A stretch of DNA of 64,000 bases from Adiantum capillus-veneris (Eukaryota > Streptophyta > Polypodiopsida > Polypodiales > Pteridaceae), in contig CM043947.1 in the NCBI GenBank assembly GCA_014529385.2, forward strand, positions 102,181,311 to 102,245,310. Direction: 5' to 3'. The notes under the pieces were generated by a model. That model made no database searches. It saw nothing but the letters and a program-made list of their open reading frames with translations, and was not told where the DNA came from. Within the stretch, counting starts at the first letter, position 1; each line of letters starts with the position of its first letter. The position numbers were made by a program, and so were the translations under genes. This document shows positions 42,852 to 55,706 of the stretch, piece by piece.

Positions 42852-43358
42852 CTTAAAAAAAAGAGAATATTACCAAAATACCCCTCTAATTTGTGGAATT
42901 TTCCAAATTACCCCTCAAATTTCAAGAATTCCCAAAACATCCCCAATATTTTGTCATAAATTCCCAAAATGCTCTTCAAATTTTCCAAAATTCCCAAAAT
43001 ACCCCTGGTTGCGAGTTTATATTTTTCCAAAAATAAAAATATTTGTAGCTTTTAATAAGAAGATTGATTTTCTATTAATACAAGATGCTAAAACTAGAAT
43101 TTGAGTTGGTTATGTAGGCCTTGGAGATGAATTGCTTCGTTGTTTTTAGAGATAATTGCCTTTTTTTAGAGGTAATTTGTGACAAATTACATGCTAAGCA
43201 CTCATTTAAAACTAAAAGGAAATAAAGAGTAGAAAATTTTGAACAATCCAACCAAAATAGATACAAGGGTATTTTGGGAAATTCTGAAATTTGAGGGGTA
43301 TTTTGGAAATTTTCACAAATTAGACCCGGGGTATTTTTGTAATTTTTTCTTAAAAAAA
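42852..43358. mobile_element. MITE-like element with about 120-bp inverted ends
   Basis: Left and right ends are inverted copies: CTTAAAAAA, AAATACCCC, TAATTTGTG, TTTCCAAA and TACCCCTCAAATTTC occur in the same order after reversal. The 500-bp length, AT-rich interior and lack of coding sequence fit a miniature inverted-repeat transposable element. The target duplication is not clear because the ends lie in A/T runs. Confidence 0.65.
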
Positions 43359-44009
43359 CGTCAAGCAAACAAGGGATCTATTGTAGTATGCGGCACCACA
43401 GGAAAAGAAAGCAACGCCACATTCATATAATTCAATTGTTTGCCTCTTGGGCAAACGATGGCGAGGCGGCATGATGTTGAGGTATTTACATCGGATGACA
43501 GTACAACGACACGTGCAATGTGATGGCGAGCAATGGGAGGGATTTTTTTCCCCCATGATTGAAGGGATTGGGGCATTGGATTGCAGCCACAGACGTCAGT
43601 GTATAGAAGAAACAACTATGCTCCTGTGTTGGTTTTTGTTGTTGTTTACGTGTCAATTTTCATAATGGTTCTAAAATCTCATTTTGTGTCAATTAAGTGT
43701 CAGATTTCTGGTAGTGAAAGTAATGTGCATGGCATAGTTTTTTTCTTTCACCATTATTGATCTCTTAAATCAATTTCCTCGGATTTATCTTCACTCGATT
43801 TTTCTTGCCCGGTGATTAAAACCCCCCCACTCATCCCATCATTGTATATCCCATTATGTACTTGACTTATCATTATGCTATTGTCATCCTTCTCTATTGT
43901 GTACATAGAGTCTCAATTATGTCGTGTTTCTATTGTTGGTGATCAGTCACGTCTTGATCACAACCTATATTTCTACTAGCTTGCAAGGGCTCAAGCTCTC
44001 TCCTTCTCT
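43359..44009. other. stretch without a recognised gene
   Basis: No domain recognised. Contains the 31-bp word near 43556 shared with 31643. Confidence 0.4.
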
Positions 44010-44975
44010 ATCTCTTTACAACCTTGAAGGATATTGTTCTCTCTCATGATGCTTGCTTTGAAGAAGAGACTAGATTTTGTCTTAGCAATATTGAAGTGAA
44101 GACCAAATCTATCTCCACATGTTGAGATGATTCAACCTCTTCTAGCACCTCCACCCCTATCATCACCATGTTTCCTCCAAACCCTATTGCTGGTTCCTCT
44201 TCACCATCTCTAGCATGATCCTCTCCCTCTACAATGGCTAATTTTTACTCCCTCTACAACTTGGTATTGGTGGTACTTCTATCACACATGTGAAGCCAAG
44301 CATCCTATAGATGGGTTTTGCACTCTACTTCAAAATTTTGACCTCTTGGATTCTATTATCAATGAGCAGATTTCTATTCGACGGGTGACACATGCTTCAC
44401 AACATGTGAATTATGCTTTGATGTAATCAGTGGATCAACCATCATTTATAGAGGAGGCTATGTCCCCGGCTATGTCTTACTCTCATTGAAGAAAGGCTAT
44501 GTTAGTTGAGATGTCTTCTATTGAGGACAACCATACTTTGGAGGATTTATCACTTAATGTTTAAAGGAGGATCTCGTTGGCGGCTTGATGGTTGGGTAAA
44601 AACTCTACTCATGTCTCCCTTTGCTATGATAGACCTTGATTGTTGCATTATTTAGAAGATATTTGGCATATTGAGAAGATGGCCACCATGAGCAATGTTC
44701 TATTGGAAGGTGGTTCTGATTCCACATCAATTGGAAATCTCACCTTGGTTAGTTCTAGTAATCAACCAACCACATATGCCTTCCTGTTACTCTTCCTCTC
44801 TCATGCAACCACTGGAACGTGCTTCTCCTTCCCCTCTATAGGTTGTATGAGTCTACTTTATTTATGGACAAATTTCTTGTTACGCCTCCTCTCTCATGAG
44901 ACCACCAGAATGTGCTTCTCTTTCCCCTCTATAGGTAGCATGAGCCTACTTTAGTTATGAACAAATTTCTAACCA
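44010..44975 (+). pseudogene. copia integrase-end / RT-start fragment
   Basis: Reads VLSHDACFEEETRF ('-DV-FDE---'), a Ser/Pro-rich linker, then QPSFIEEAMSP and KAMLVEMSSIEDNHT near 44440-44540, matching the copia block 'P-S-EEA---P-W--AM--E--S--KN-TW' just before RT. Frames shift several times, and RT proper is absent. A 94-bp tandem duplication follows at 44785-44972. Confidence 0.65.
44785..44972. repeat. 94-bp tandem duplication
   Basis: Copies 44785-44878 and 44879-44972 share TCTCTCATG, GTGCTTCTC, CCCTCTATAGGT and ACAAATTTCT with roughly 15 differences. Confidence 0.8.
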
Positions 44976-45044
44976 TGTAGTGGCCATTTTTCCTCAAACC
45001 ACTTGACGTGTACTACATGACTACCCACTATTCCTTAGTTTTTC

Positions 45045-45246
45045 TTTTTAATAGCAAAACTCACAATTGTGAGTGAATTATATTGAACAGCCCAAAAAAT
45101 TACAAGGTCTTGTCATGCTCTTACTGAGCCATGACATCATCCAGGGACTATAATTACATCGGCTATCAGGGCAGCCACCCCCACCAACCTGCCGCCTCCT
45201 CATCGATACACAGGGTCCATAAAGTTGTTCTTTTGAGATCTTTTAT
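45045..45246 (-). other. LINE 3' end with palindrome
   Basis: The 3' untranslated end. ACTCACAATTGTGAGT is a perfect 16-bp palindrome near 45060-45075, followed in the element sense by TTTTGC and an A-rich tail. The same end occurs in the other two LINE pieces. Confidence 0.75.
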
Positions 45247-48200
45247 TTACCGATGGCCAAGGTTTTCCCCCGTCCTAGGCATTCCATCTCCCGACAACAA
45301 GGCACAAGTAGTCCTAGACCAATCCTCCGAGTGTTGCTTGTGCCCGAGCGTCCATATTAGCACTTTGATTTCTTGAGTAATTTCTGCGAAGCTTGCCACC
45401 TCCGAAACTCCTTCAAACACACGGCGGTTCCTTGTCTGCCATACATTATGTAAGAAGAAGTATCTGACGATTTGAGTGCTGCCGAGGAGGGCAGGACTTC
45501 CTGAATTCTGGCCTCCAAGGAATAGGTCAGTCTTGAAGAAACTAATTTTCCATGTTCTTTGGACCCACTTGCATATTTTCCCTACGAGGCCTTTAATAGT
45601 TGGGCAGTCCATGATTAGGTGGGCTAGATCTTCTCTAGCCATCCTGCACCCCAAGCATCGATCTGACCCAATCCCTCTCTCCTGAATCTTCAACCCCGTC
45701 GGTAGAGCACCCCAAGTTACCTTCCATAGAAAGACCTTTATGTGTTGTGGAACCTTTGGCTTCCATATGTCCTCCAATACTTGCTCCCAACTTGCCTCCG
45801 GCCATTGCTTTTCCCACAGCTTGTTTAGGGGGCTAGACCAATTCTTCTTATGCATCATGTCTGATAAATGCTTTTAGGATGGGGTTTTTCTAAGAGACTG
45901 CTTCCAGGCCATTTCTAGGCATTCCACTCAAACACCGAATCACAGATTGGCATCACTAAATTGTCAAGCTCCTTCATCACTTTGTGGACAAGCAAGACCT
46001 TCAAGATATTGAGTTGGTACTGAGTAACCAGAAGGTCAATGGTTTTCCAACTCTTGTTGCCACTGTCCCAGAAGTGCCCAAGTTGCTTTAGACCCTTATT
46101 ATTCAGTTTCCTGGCCGTCTCAATCCAATAGGGAGTTTGTGGCAGATCTAAAACTTTGGACAGCCAGGGGGACCAATGCAAAATGGAGTTCTTGAAGTAT
46201 CTGACTTCTTCCCCCCACTTTAAGACTCCTGCTGCTCTCTTGCATTTTCTTATCAATTCTTGCCCCTCAGTCTTAAGGTAGACCACTCCAGGGCTAACAA
46301 TTTGTCATGAACCTCCGCCCCTCTCCACTTTCCACCATCTGAGCCAAGTTTAGCTGCTTCTATCATATCATTGACCATGACTGCCCAAACTTGATCCTGT
46401 TTAGCCAGACAGACAACAAACTTGGTGCAACAAGCTTCTGCATGGGCCACAGGGTTGAGAATTCCGAGGCCTCCTTGATTCACCGGTTGAGCGACTGATT
46501 ACCACCCGGCCCATTGCCATGGCATGGAGGATTTCGTGTTGTTTTTCCATAAAACCTTTTTACTGGTTTTAAGAACTCTTTCCAGTGACACTTAGCCATC
46601 TTGAGAAGCTGGCTAGTGAAGGCAACGTAAGGAATCACAAAGGCATTCATTACTTTTATCCGACTTGGGAATGGGAGAAGAACATACTCCCACCTACTCA
46701 TTTTTGTTTTGATTTTTTCAAGCACCCACTGAAATCTTTGCTTGTGAGTCACGTCCGCCCCCAAGGGGGCTCCCAGTGTCTGAATATGCTCCCTTTTGTG
46801 ACAATCTCCCCCGACCAGATAGAAGGGTCAAATGAGTCATTTTCCGATAGGTAGATCAGCCTTGACTTGTCTATATTGCATTGAGACCCCGAAGCTGTTG
46901 AGAATATTTGTACAATCTCTAGAGCTTTTCTGATGACCTGGGGGCACGCCTTCAAGAAGAGGAGAGAATCGTCTGCAAAAAGTTTTGATAGGAGTTGGCT
47001 ATTTCCTCGCAAAGCAAGGCCTTGCAACTCCCCTCATTCCGCACTAGCTTCAAGCATCGTGATTAAAGGATGTGATCCTATGGCAAAAAGTAGGGGGACC
47101 AGAGGGCATCCCTGCTTAATAGACCTTTTGACCTCAAAAGAGCCCACAATTCTATCGTTGAACAGGAACTCTGACTGGCTTCCAGCCCCCAGTACGTGTA
47201 CCAACCGACATAGGCAAGGCCCAAAGCCCAGAGCTTCCATGACGACTTCTATATATGTCCATGTTATTTTATCATAAGCCTTGTCCAGGTCCAACTGCAG
47301 CAGAATGTACTTCTGCTTTGTGACAGTCGTGTATTCGATGCCCACCATTGCTTCCAAGATGTTATCATAAATGGACCTTCCTTTTATGAACCCATGTTGA
47401 TGGGGAGAGATGATCTTGGTTAATAAGGGGGCTAGTATGAGGGCTACTACTTTAGCTATAATTTTGTAGGCCACTGACATCATCGTTATAGGGTGCCAAT
47501 GTTTCAGTTGAGAACAACAGATCTGTTTTGGGATGATTTGATAAGCCCTTTCTTTACGCTTACCTCCAACGACCCTTCGACGATGGCTTTCTTGGACAAT
47601 CTTGTGGTTGGGGCCTTGAGATCATCCCAAAATTCTCTATAGAATTCCACTGTCATCCCATCCCAACCAGGGGACCTTTCCTTGCCAAGGGCTTGCAATG
47701 CTAGTGAACATTTGTCTTTGGAGAATGCCCGTTCCAAGAAATTAGCTTCTGGGTGGGGAATTTCCTTCTTGACACTCTGTAGTAAGGTCCCTCTAGCTTC
47801 TTCCACGTCTTGGAATTGGATGTCTGGCCGTCCAATGATTTGACTAAGATAGCTCAACATCAAACCAGCCATCTCATCTTGGTTATGAAATGCTGTCCCT
47901 TTCTCATCATAGAGCGAGCGGACGTGGCCTCGGCTCTTCTTGATTTTTAAAGCCCTAAAAAACTGCGTTTGATTGGAGGCTTCAGGTTGAAGGAAAGTAT
48001 CCCTCGAGAGAAGTCTTGCCTTTCTGATATCTTCTAACTTCTCATTAGCAAGGTTAGATTTGGCTTCGAGCCATCGTTTGTGCTCCTCCTCAGTAGCATG
48101 CCCATTGGCTTTTGTGGAGGTAAGCAGTTGGACCTCCGCTGTAAGATGCAGAAGGTGTACCTCCCTAGCTTTCTTGAACCGGGGGCCCAAGGTTTTGATT

Positions 48201-49096
48201 GCTTTTTGGATGCTCCGAGCAAAGAGGTCCCACGCATTGTGTTTGTTGAGGTCGACATCTTTTTTGAGCTTACCCAGTGCTTTCTTGGTTAGATTCCTGA
48301 AAAGAGGGTCTTTGAATAGGTGTGCCCTTGTTACTAACAATTTTTTCTCACCTCTTGGGGTCTCCTCCTCCCCTTTATTCTTCTTAAAGTGTATGTGCAA
48401 AGGAATGTGATCCAAAAGGCTTTTTGTTGGGACTATCTTTATCTCCATCAACGACGGTATCCAATCAGCTTGGTGTGAGCAATAGCATCTGTCCAGCCTT
48501 GAGGCAGTGCAGGCATACTGGAGGCTTGTGTAGGTGAACCCAGGCATGCTATTCCATGGGCCGGCTTCCCATAAGTCGATCATCGCCCACTTTTTGCACA
48601 AAATTTTCCATTTAGACCTTTCCGAGCCAGCCAACATACTGGAGGATCCTGTTCTATCCCTGCTCTTCTCTACCATATTGAAGTCGCCAACCAACAACCA
48701 CTCACCTTCAATAGGAGTATCTCTAAGATGCATCCAAAATTTAGCTCTTTCTTTTGCATTGCAAGGGCCATACACATTCACAATAGTGAAGGGATGCCCT
48801 TCCCATCTGATTCTAATCCCCAAGATTCTGTCAGATGGGTGGTTAAGAACCAACTTCGGTTCCAATTCTCTGTCCACAATGCTGAGGACGCCACTGAAAC
48901 CGTTACTTCCTTCTCCATAGAATACTAGTTTCTTTCCTAGCACCTGTTTTCTCTTGCTATGGGCATCTAAGTGGTGTTCTTGGATGGCCCAACAATTGAC
49001 TGTCTTCTCCTTTTTTACTTCCTCCTAGAAAAGGGTACTCTTCTTACGGGTTTTCAACCTCTTTACATTCCAAGATTGGATAGTGAGAGACTCCAT
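45247..49096 (-). pseudogene. LINE ORF2: endonuclease, reverse transcriptase, zinc finger
   Basis: ORF2 nicks target DNA and primes cDNA synthesis there. From the ATG at 49096: SWNVKRLKTRKK, a stop near 49022, AIQEHHLDAHS (catalytic Glu), VNVYGPCNAKERAKFW, LVGDFNMVEKSRDRTGS, GFTYTSLQ, RLDRCYCS and LLDHIPLHI (the usual SDH reads LDH) make up an APE-type endonuclease, open over 479 codons. RT follows after a frameshift: HQHGFIKGRSIYDNI, LLQLDLDKAYDKITW, IKQGCPL, then LFADDSLLFL with FADD codons at 46968-46979. The C-terminus has the zf-RVT block VFLWKVTWGALPTGLKIQER with CLGC and CP at 45858-45600. Confidence 0.88.
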
Positions 49097-49153
49097 CATT
49101 AATGAGGGGTTCATTGGGATAGAGGAACAAATTCTTTAGCATCCGAATCATCC

Positions 49154-49154
<1 letters not shown>

Positions 49155-49185
<31 letters not shown>
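49155..49185. repeat. 31-bp poly-C (poly-G on coding strand) between LINE ORF1 and ORF2
   Basis: Would encode a poly-Gly run if translated. An isolated homopolymer inside the LINE, probably an expansion after insertion. Confidence 0.95.
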
Positions 49186-49463
49186 TTGGTCACAGGAGAA
49201 TCCGAGGGTTCTAAGTCAGGGGATTTTTTTTCTTGCAGTGTTGCAAATGGATTGTGCAGTGGGACAGTGAACCCCCCTCCTTTCGAAGGGGTGGAGGATG
49301 AATTAGATCCTTTCACCTCAAGTGTTCTCATGACTTGAAGCACTTTGGAGTCTCTTGCCACTGTCTTCACTCTTCTGGCTCTTTTCAGACCAGGGACTTG
49401 GACAACAGTCACCATTGTCACTGTCATAAATTTGGGGTAGCAACGGGAGTGCTGATCCTATTA

Positions 49464-50722
49464 TTATTGCCTTTCACCTTCCGAACTTCGTTGTATGGGA
49501 ATCAATTCCTCCACAATCTTATCCTGCATCTTAATGTCCATTTTGTCACATACCTTCTCTGCATTTACCCCTTTGTTACTGCCTCCTTGCTTCTCCAACC
49601 CTTCCATCGGGGAATCCATTTTATTGGGGGCTTGTGCTGCCGGAGCTGCAGTATCATTAGACTTCAAGGAGCAGTCCTTGGCAAAGTGTCCAAAGTTGTT
49701 GCATTCAAAACACGCCCCAAAGTATTTTCCAAAGTTTAGCGGAATAGTAACTAGCCCTGCTCCGACATTGATAACCATGCTCTTAGGTGGCGTTTTAGAC
49801 ACATCCTAGCCTATACAAACCCTGTTTGAGGTTCTGTTAAACCCTCTCTTGCTAGATATAAACAAGGGAGTCCCCAATTGGCTAGCAAACATCCTGAGAT
49901 TTTCCCATAGCCAACTAGGCAGACCCACAAGCTCAACCCAGACTGGATGAAACCCTTGTAAAGATTCAGCTGAGTCGAACACTGGCTCCCAAGGCACCAC
50001 ACAAACCGTAGTCCTATTAAAGACTAGGGGCCCTTTGTCAAGGATCTTTTCCACATCGGAGGCCTCTTTGAATCTCATTGGCAGAATCCTTTAGCTAGGT
50101 AAAAAGTACTTTCAACTAGCCCTCCATGGCCCAGAATCTGAGGGCCTTGTAGCCATTGAATCATCTCAAACCTGTTCGGGATTCTTCCGTTGAACACAAA
50201 TACAAGCGTTAGCTTAGCTTGCCTGGCTACTTGTTTTTTGATAATTGCTGGTGGTATCGCTATAGTTATAGCCTCGGCAACCTCCACCTGCTGGGGCAAA
50301 GACTTTTTTAAAGCGGAAAAGACCCGATTGAGTTAGGCCCCTTAAGTATGCTAGTGAACGAGATGCCTGGCCTACGAACTGCAGATGCACTTGACGCCTT
50401 ATTTACTTTCGTACAGATGGGATCCTGAGGAGCCCCCATCTTTGAGGGTTTTAACCTCGAATTTGAACCCTTGAGTTGAGCCCATTTTCTCTCTTGGTTC
50501 CTCAGAAGGCGTTTTTCCAGTCGGTACAATTTTGTCATCTTTCATGGTTGAAGTTTTCGGCGAATTGGGGCTCGACATTTTCGCATCATGTAATGGTTTC
50601 AAAGCCGAGCCGTCGCTTTCATCCATCGGCACTGCTAACTCCATTTCGGATAATTTACTGGTCGCTAACATCTGTGAAAATTTTACAATATCTTCACCTA
50701 CGACTAACGCGTCGGGTTCCAT
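49464..50722 (-). pseudogene. LINE ORF1 (DUF4283-like domain plus zinc knuckle)
   Basis: Likely start MEPDALVVGEDIVKF at 50722, followed by an acidic and Ser/Pro-rich region, then RPGISFTSILKGPN (near 50360), a DUF4283-type block (KLTLVFVFNGRIPN, DVEKILDKGPLVFNRTTVCV, PWEPVFD, PVWVELVGLPSWLW), and the zinc knuckle CFECNNFGHFAKDC at 49673-49714 (CX2CX4HX4C). Several frame changes are needed. Plant L1 ORF1 proteins bind element RNA and typically have exactly this pair of domains. A more upstream in-frame Met exists, but the shorter start fits the family better. Confidence 0.8.
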
Positions 50723-51010
50723 TACTAAGTGGCACACAAAAAGAGAGAGCAATAAACTCTCCTTCCAAAAGGGAGATCGTAATAAAGGATAATCTTCGCT
50801 TACACTCCCCACTAAGTGGTGGTGAAACGTCTAGCAGTAAAATTAGAGGCTCAACTAAGCTATATGCACATTCACTTATTAAGTGGGCTCAAAAATCACT
50901 TATTAAAGCTAGGGCAGCAAACGTAAGAACGATTATTAAAACAAAAGGGGGGTTTAGACAACGATCACATATTCAATAATCGTGAATTCAGCCTGCACAA
51001 GGGCAGCCGA

Positions 51011-51903
51011 TGGAGCTCTGCGAACACCGCCCGGACGTGCTGGACGGGACCAGTGCCCTAGTGGACGGCCGGTGGGTTACAATCGCTGCATAATGTCTCA
51101 CCAAACTCTGAAGGCAACACAACAGAGTCAACGCTCGGGTGCTCTTGTGTATTAACTGATACTACAGGGCAGGAGGTCAAAGAGCAGACGATCGTGATAC
51201 CATGGCCAAGAAGAGAAATTCATTTTCTCAGAGAGTTCTTTCATGGCGCATCGTGATTCTCCTCTCTTATACTCCTTGGTTCTTATTCTAGCCTTGTTTT
51301 GGTTTTTGTACATGTTCCTACCAAGCCCCTCTTATTCCATGCATCCTAAAGTAAAGTTAGATGCTATCAAAGCGACATATGCACATTTCAACTCCAACTA
51401 TGTTGCAAAAATTATCATTGCTCGATTGCTACTTTTGTTTGAGAACCACTTTTGATTCAACTTTGAAAGGCAACATCTGTGTCCTAAAAAATAGAGGCAA
51501 ATATGGTTTCATTATCTCTTTAAATTTGAAATAAATAATATCGTTTCCACTATATTTGAGCTAAATTTCTTCCCTTTAGACTTATATTCCTGCATTGTTG
51601 CCTTTTCATTTGTAGCTATTCTTATTAATATGGTCTATCTTGCCACAATGAAAGAATTTAGCATCCTTTTAAGCATGAGACTTGTTTTTTAAATTGCCTC
51701 TCTCAACAAATTGTCCCCTTTCATGGGAGCTTGTACAATTGGAATATGGAGAGTACTGACATATTTTGCAAAAAATATGCTCTTAGCAAAAGGAAATCAA
51801 ACGATTGTAAAGGCAAAATTGGAGTTTGGCAAAATTTCTATCATATGGGGCCTATTGTGATGGTAGTTAAACGAGCCTTCCTAAATAGCGGATGCACATT
51901 GCG

Positions 51904-51946
<43 letters not shown>

Positions 51947-52003
51947 GTTCTTTGACTCTCTTTTTGTAAATGTCATGCATCAAACATTGTCACTACTTCC
52001 TTT

Positions 52004-52045
<42 letters not shown>

Positions 52046-53261
52046 GTCCAACTTCTTGAGGTCTTTACCCATCAAGCAATCGTTTCATACCAAATTTTAA
52101 CAATGGTATGACGCTTTAGTAGTGTAAAGAGTGCTTACCAAAAGATAATGACATTTGAAAGCATCTCTATTTAGCTTTTTGACCACACATTCCAAATCTC
52201 CAATAAGTAATGCAAGCCTACAAAACATGGACGTTTGATGCACTTAAAAAATGAACAAGCATGCAACACCCTTTTTTTCTAAAGCACTTTCAAGCATCTT
52301 GCACATGGGAGAATGATTCCATTCCATCAAATTTTGGAAGATATTCCCACTTTTATTTATTTTTTGCTCTCTCCGTCCCTTGGAGTTTGTGTGCATGCCT
52401 TATTACCTTATTATTGAGTGCATAATAATTTTTCAAGTTCATTTAAAAAAAGGTTTGTGATTCTTTAAAAGATCCAATGTTGTTTTCAACTACCTACTTT
52501 GATGTGAGCATTGTCATGGCATATCTTCTCAAAAAAGCAAAGCTACAATATAATCACCTCATTGTGACTTAACAACTTCCAATACAGCCTTCAAGGACTT
52601 GTAAACAACGTTAATTCTTGTAACCTACCTTGTAAGCGTTTGAAATTTTGCACATTTGTGGCCTTGACTTATGAATTACATTGCTAAATAATTTATGTAT
52701 ATGTGTGTGTGCGCACGTGCGCGCACATGCACACGCGCGCGCACACACACACACACTCATACACAAATCTTGATCTGTTTTTCTCTAGAAACTTACTTGA
52801 AAAAAGACTCTTAAACAATGTTTGAGTGCTCCCAAATGTAATTTTAGTGAAACAAGGAAGATCACATAGGCACCAGCAAAGTTGAATGCTATTTTTTTGG
52901 CCACCATCAAAAGTTCAAGTAGTTACAAAAGCATTAATAAAAAATAAAATCGAAATTAAAAATCACCAAAAAATGATATGACATCCAATAGAGAATAGAT
53001 TAAATTGCTTCTAAATATTACAAGCAAGGATGGCTCCCCAATGTCAGAAATAAAATTCCCTTCCAAACATCTCAAATGCATAAGTAAAGGGAGCCTACAC
53101 ATCTCAAATTCATAGTAGTATGTGACCCTCCGTTGCTGTGGCCAAAGAAACATTCCCTCTATTCTCATAGAGCTATCTTCTCTTCCAAGTAGAACACCAT
53201 TAATACTCTCATAGTCTATTGCATTTTTGAAAGTGATGCATGACACAATCTCTTTACAGAT
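51011..53261. other. stretch without a recognised gene
   Basis: The first 200 bases may be LINE leader. After that no domain is seen. It holds (CT)n tracts (51907-51943, 52008-52040), the alternating tract at 52695-52756, and at about 53110-53200 a fragment matching the start of the dispersed repeat at 24959. Confidence 0.45.
52695..52756. repeat. 62-bp strictly alternating purine-pyrimidine tract
   Basis: A mixture of TG, CG and CA dinucleotides without a break in R/Y alternation, including CGCGCGCGC. Such sequence is the classical Z-DNA-forming type and is partly self-complementary. Confidence 0.85.
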
Positions 53262-54207
53262 TCAAACAACTATAAATATATGTAAGAAACCAGGTACGTT
53301 AAGAACTCCATCTTGCAATGGTCCTCTTGGCTCGCTAAATTTCTAGAACCACCACAAAGACCCTGTTGGATAGAAACTTCCAAGAAAGTGAATAATAAGT
53401 GTTTGAACGGGCTTGCTCACTTCTAGGACAGTAATAGTAAGAGCTGGAAAACCATTGACTTGTTGAAAACCCAATATCAACTAAATGGTTTTGAGATATT
53501 GTTAGTCAAAACAGAGCGATAAAAGAGCTAGAAGTAATGCCAATCTATGAGTCCGGGTTTAAGTGGAACGCTTGGAGATGGCCCGGAAGTAGTCTTTTCT
53601 GGAAACCCCATTCTAAAGGCATCTATCATACATTAATGCACAAGAATAAGTGGTATAGCCCCCTCAACAAAATATGGAAGAGACAATGGCCAGAAGAACG
53701 GTGGGGGAAAGTCATGGAGAACATCTGGAAGCCAAAGTGGCCACAGTTTATGAAGATATTTTTGTGGAAGGTGATGTGGGGTGTTCTACCAAACAGGCTT
53801 AAAGATCCAGGAAAGAGGAATCATGTCCGATTGTTGCTTAGGGTGCAGGATAGCTAGTGAAGATCTGGCCCACCTATTCATGGAATGCCAGGCGATTAGG
53901 CCTAGCAAGAAAAATATGCAAGTGGATCCAGATCAGGTTCTTTAAGACTGATCTATTCCTTGGTGGCAAGAAGATGGAAAACTCTGCTTTGATTACCTAC
54001 ACTCAAACTCTCAGATACTTCTTCTACTGGTCTAGGGCTCCCCATGCCATGTTGTCAACCGGATAGAAGTATTAACCTAGGTGAGAGGTGATAGACATCC
54101 ATTTTGTATTCTCCATCACCTCAAGGCTCGGCCTGAGCTTGAGGATGTTTTGTAAATTCTATGTTGTGCTTAATACAATTCACTCACAAATTGCGAGTTC
54201 TGCAAAA
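53262..54207 (+). pseudogene. 5'-truncated LINE fragment, 3' region of ORF2
   Basis: Matches the 3' third of the LINE at 45-51 kb but in the opposite orientation: SWKTIDLLKTQYQLN near 53440, KWYSPLNKIWKRQWPEERWG, NIWKPKWPQFMKIFLWKVMW and the CLGC/AHLFMECQ zinc finger block near 53840-53890. It ends with the same 3' motif (ACTCACAAATTGCGAGT, one arm changed) and an A/G-rich tail near 54200. Truncation at the 5' end is typical of LINE insertion. Confidence 0.82.
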
Positions 54208-54333
54208 AAGAAAGAAAGATGCTTCAAAGCATTCTTTGATACCATGCTTGGGAGTTATTTACAAACATCATTTTTCATGAGGTACTAGCCATTGTTCAAC
54301 AAACTTAGAAGTGCTCTACCTTTTGTGTGTGTG

Positions 54334-54370
<37 letters not shown>

Positions 54371-55255
54371 GGTCCTCCTTTTGGTCTATCTTGGTCTAAC
54401 AATGCTACCAAGCTTGATTATACAAATAACATAAGTTAGCCAGTTTTGAAGAGATGAAAAACTAAGAGAAGTCCATGTAATCATAAAATGGAGTGGGTTC
54501 TAGAATTGGTTTCAACAATGGGAATACAATTGGATTCAATGTATCTGCTCCACTCTCTTACTCGCTTCTATCCTTGCATCTTTCTTGTGAGAAAGTCATG
54601 AATGGTAGTAGTGCACATCATAACCTCCTATATAGTAGGAGCGACGTCTTTGCCTTGGTCTACCTAGGCCTGGCAAAAGTGCTACCAAGTCTAGAAGTAC
54701 AATGTGGGTAAATCAACAAGTTTTCAAAGATGAAGGTCCATAATTGCTACATTGTGTAATCATAAACTTTTTATGTTTAAGAGTGGAGTCGTGAAAAGAT
54801 TAGGTCTCATAATTTCCAATGTACTAGAAGAGCTTCAAGTTTCAAAGAGATTAGTTGGATTTGTTTAATATCAAGAATGTGATTGACCATTCCATCTATG
54901 TTTCTCTATAGATGCCTTACTTGCGTGCATCTCTATCTATGTTTTGTGCACAAGCATGGTAATAGTGTACAAAATCACCTAATCACAACAATGCATAAGC
55001 ACCTTACTATGATAAGGTGCCCACTATTTGTTCTCATTACACTTTCACGTCATTTTCATTTTAAAATGTGATAAAAATGAAAGCAAAATAAGGTCGCTTA
55101 GTTGTTTATTTTTGTAGGAGTTTTGGCCATTATGCTAAACTGAAGAATGTGGTGCAAAATTCAAGTTTTGATATGAAATCATCTATGTCATTGATCTCTC
55201 TCTCCCTCTCTCCCCAGATTAAAAAAACATGTTCCTCTTTGAGATACCACACTGT
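54208..55255. other. stretch without a recognised gene
   Basis: No domain seen. Contains a (TA)n(GA)n run at 54335-54371. Confidence 0.45.
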
Positions 55256-55259
55256 ATTC

Positions 55260-55413
55260 AATCATTTACATTATTGAAATTATTTCCTTGCACACAATCT
55301 ATACCATACCACTTTGAGGTCATCGTGATTGTTTCTAATCATTTACATTATTGAAATTATTTCCTTGCACACAATCTATACCATACCACTATGAGGTCAT
55401 TGTGATTGTTTCT
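55260..55413. repeat. 77-bp tandem duplication
   Basis: Two units starting AATCATTTACATTATTGAAA at 55260 and 55337, almost identical. Confidence 0.9.
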
Positions 55414-55648
55414 ATGATATTAAAAATCCCACCCCCCCCTCTCCTCCTTGAGAAAGTATGCAAGCATGTAAGCACTTGTGTTCATGAATCAAAACTCATC
55501 GGCTATATTTTTTAGGTCTCATGTGTATTTCTTCTTCTTCTTCTTCTTCTCCTTTGTGTGTGCACGCGTGCGTGCGTGCTCTCTCCCCTTCTCAAAACTC
55601 AATAGATAGTATTTGGTCACTTAATTTTTTATTTTGGTGATGTTACAG

Positions 55649-55650
<2 letters not shown>

Positions 55651-55704
<54 letters not shown>
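55651..55704. repeat. (CT)n microsatellite
   Basis: 54 bp; replaces the short or (TG)n tract found at the equivalent place in copy A. Confidence 0.95.

Positions 55705-55706
<2 letters not shown>

Larger units (their letters stand above)
45040..51010 (-). mobile_element. L1-type LINE retrotransposon, near full length, decayed
   Basis: About 6 kb on the minus strand with ORF1 (nucleic-acid-binding) and ORF2 (endonuclease, RT, C-terminal zinc finger), the layout of plant L1 elements. The 3' end carries the palindrome ACTCACAATTGTGAGT followed by an A-rich tail. The 5' end near 51010 is an estimate. Frameshifts and stops make it non-functional. Two truncated relatives lie at 53262-54207 (plus) and 57897-58053 (minus). 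Confidence 0.88.

Noticed and set aside
48060-48920. Plus-strand frames of 66-128 codons opposite LINE ORF2
   Set aside because: They are antisense to the recognised endonuclease/RT frame and have no domain of their own.
54335-54371. (TA)n(GA)n run as a promoter TATA region
   Set aside because: No gene follows within a sensible distance; it is a simple repeat.
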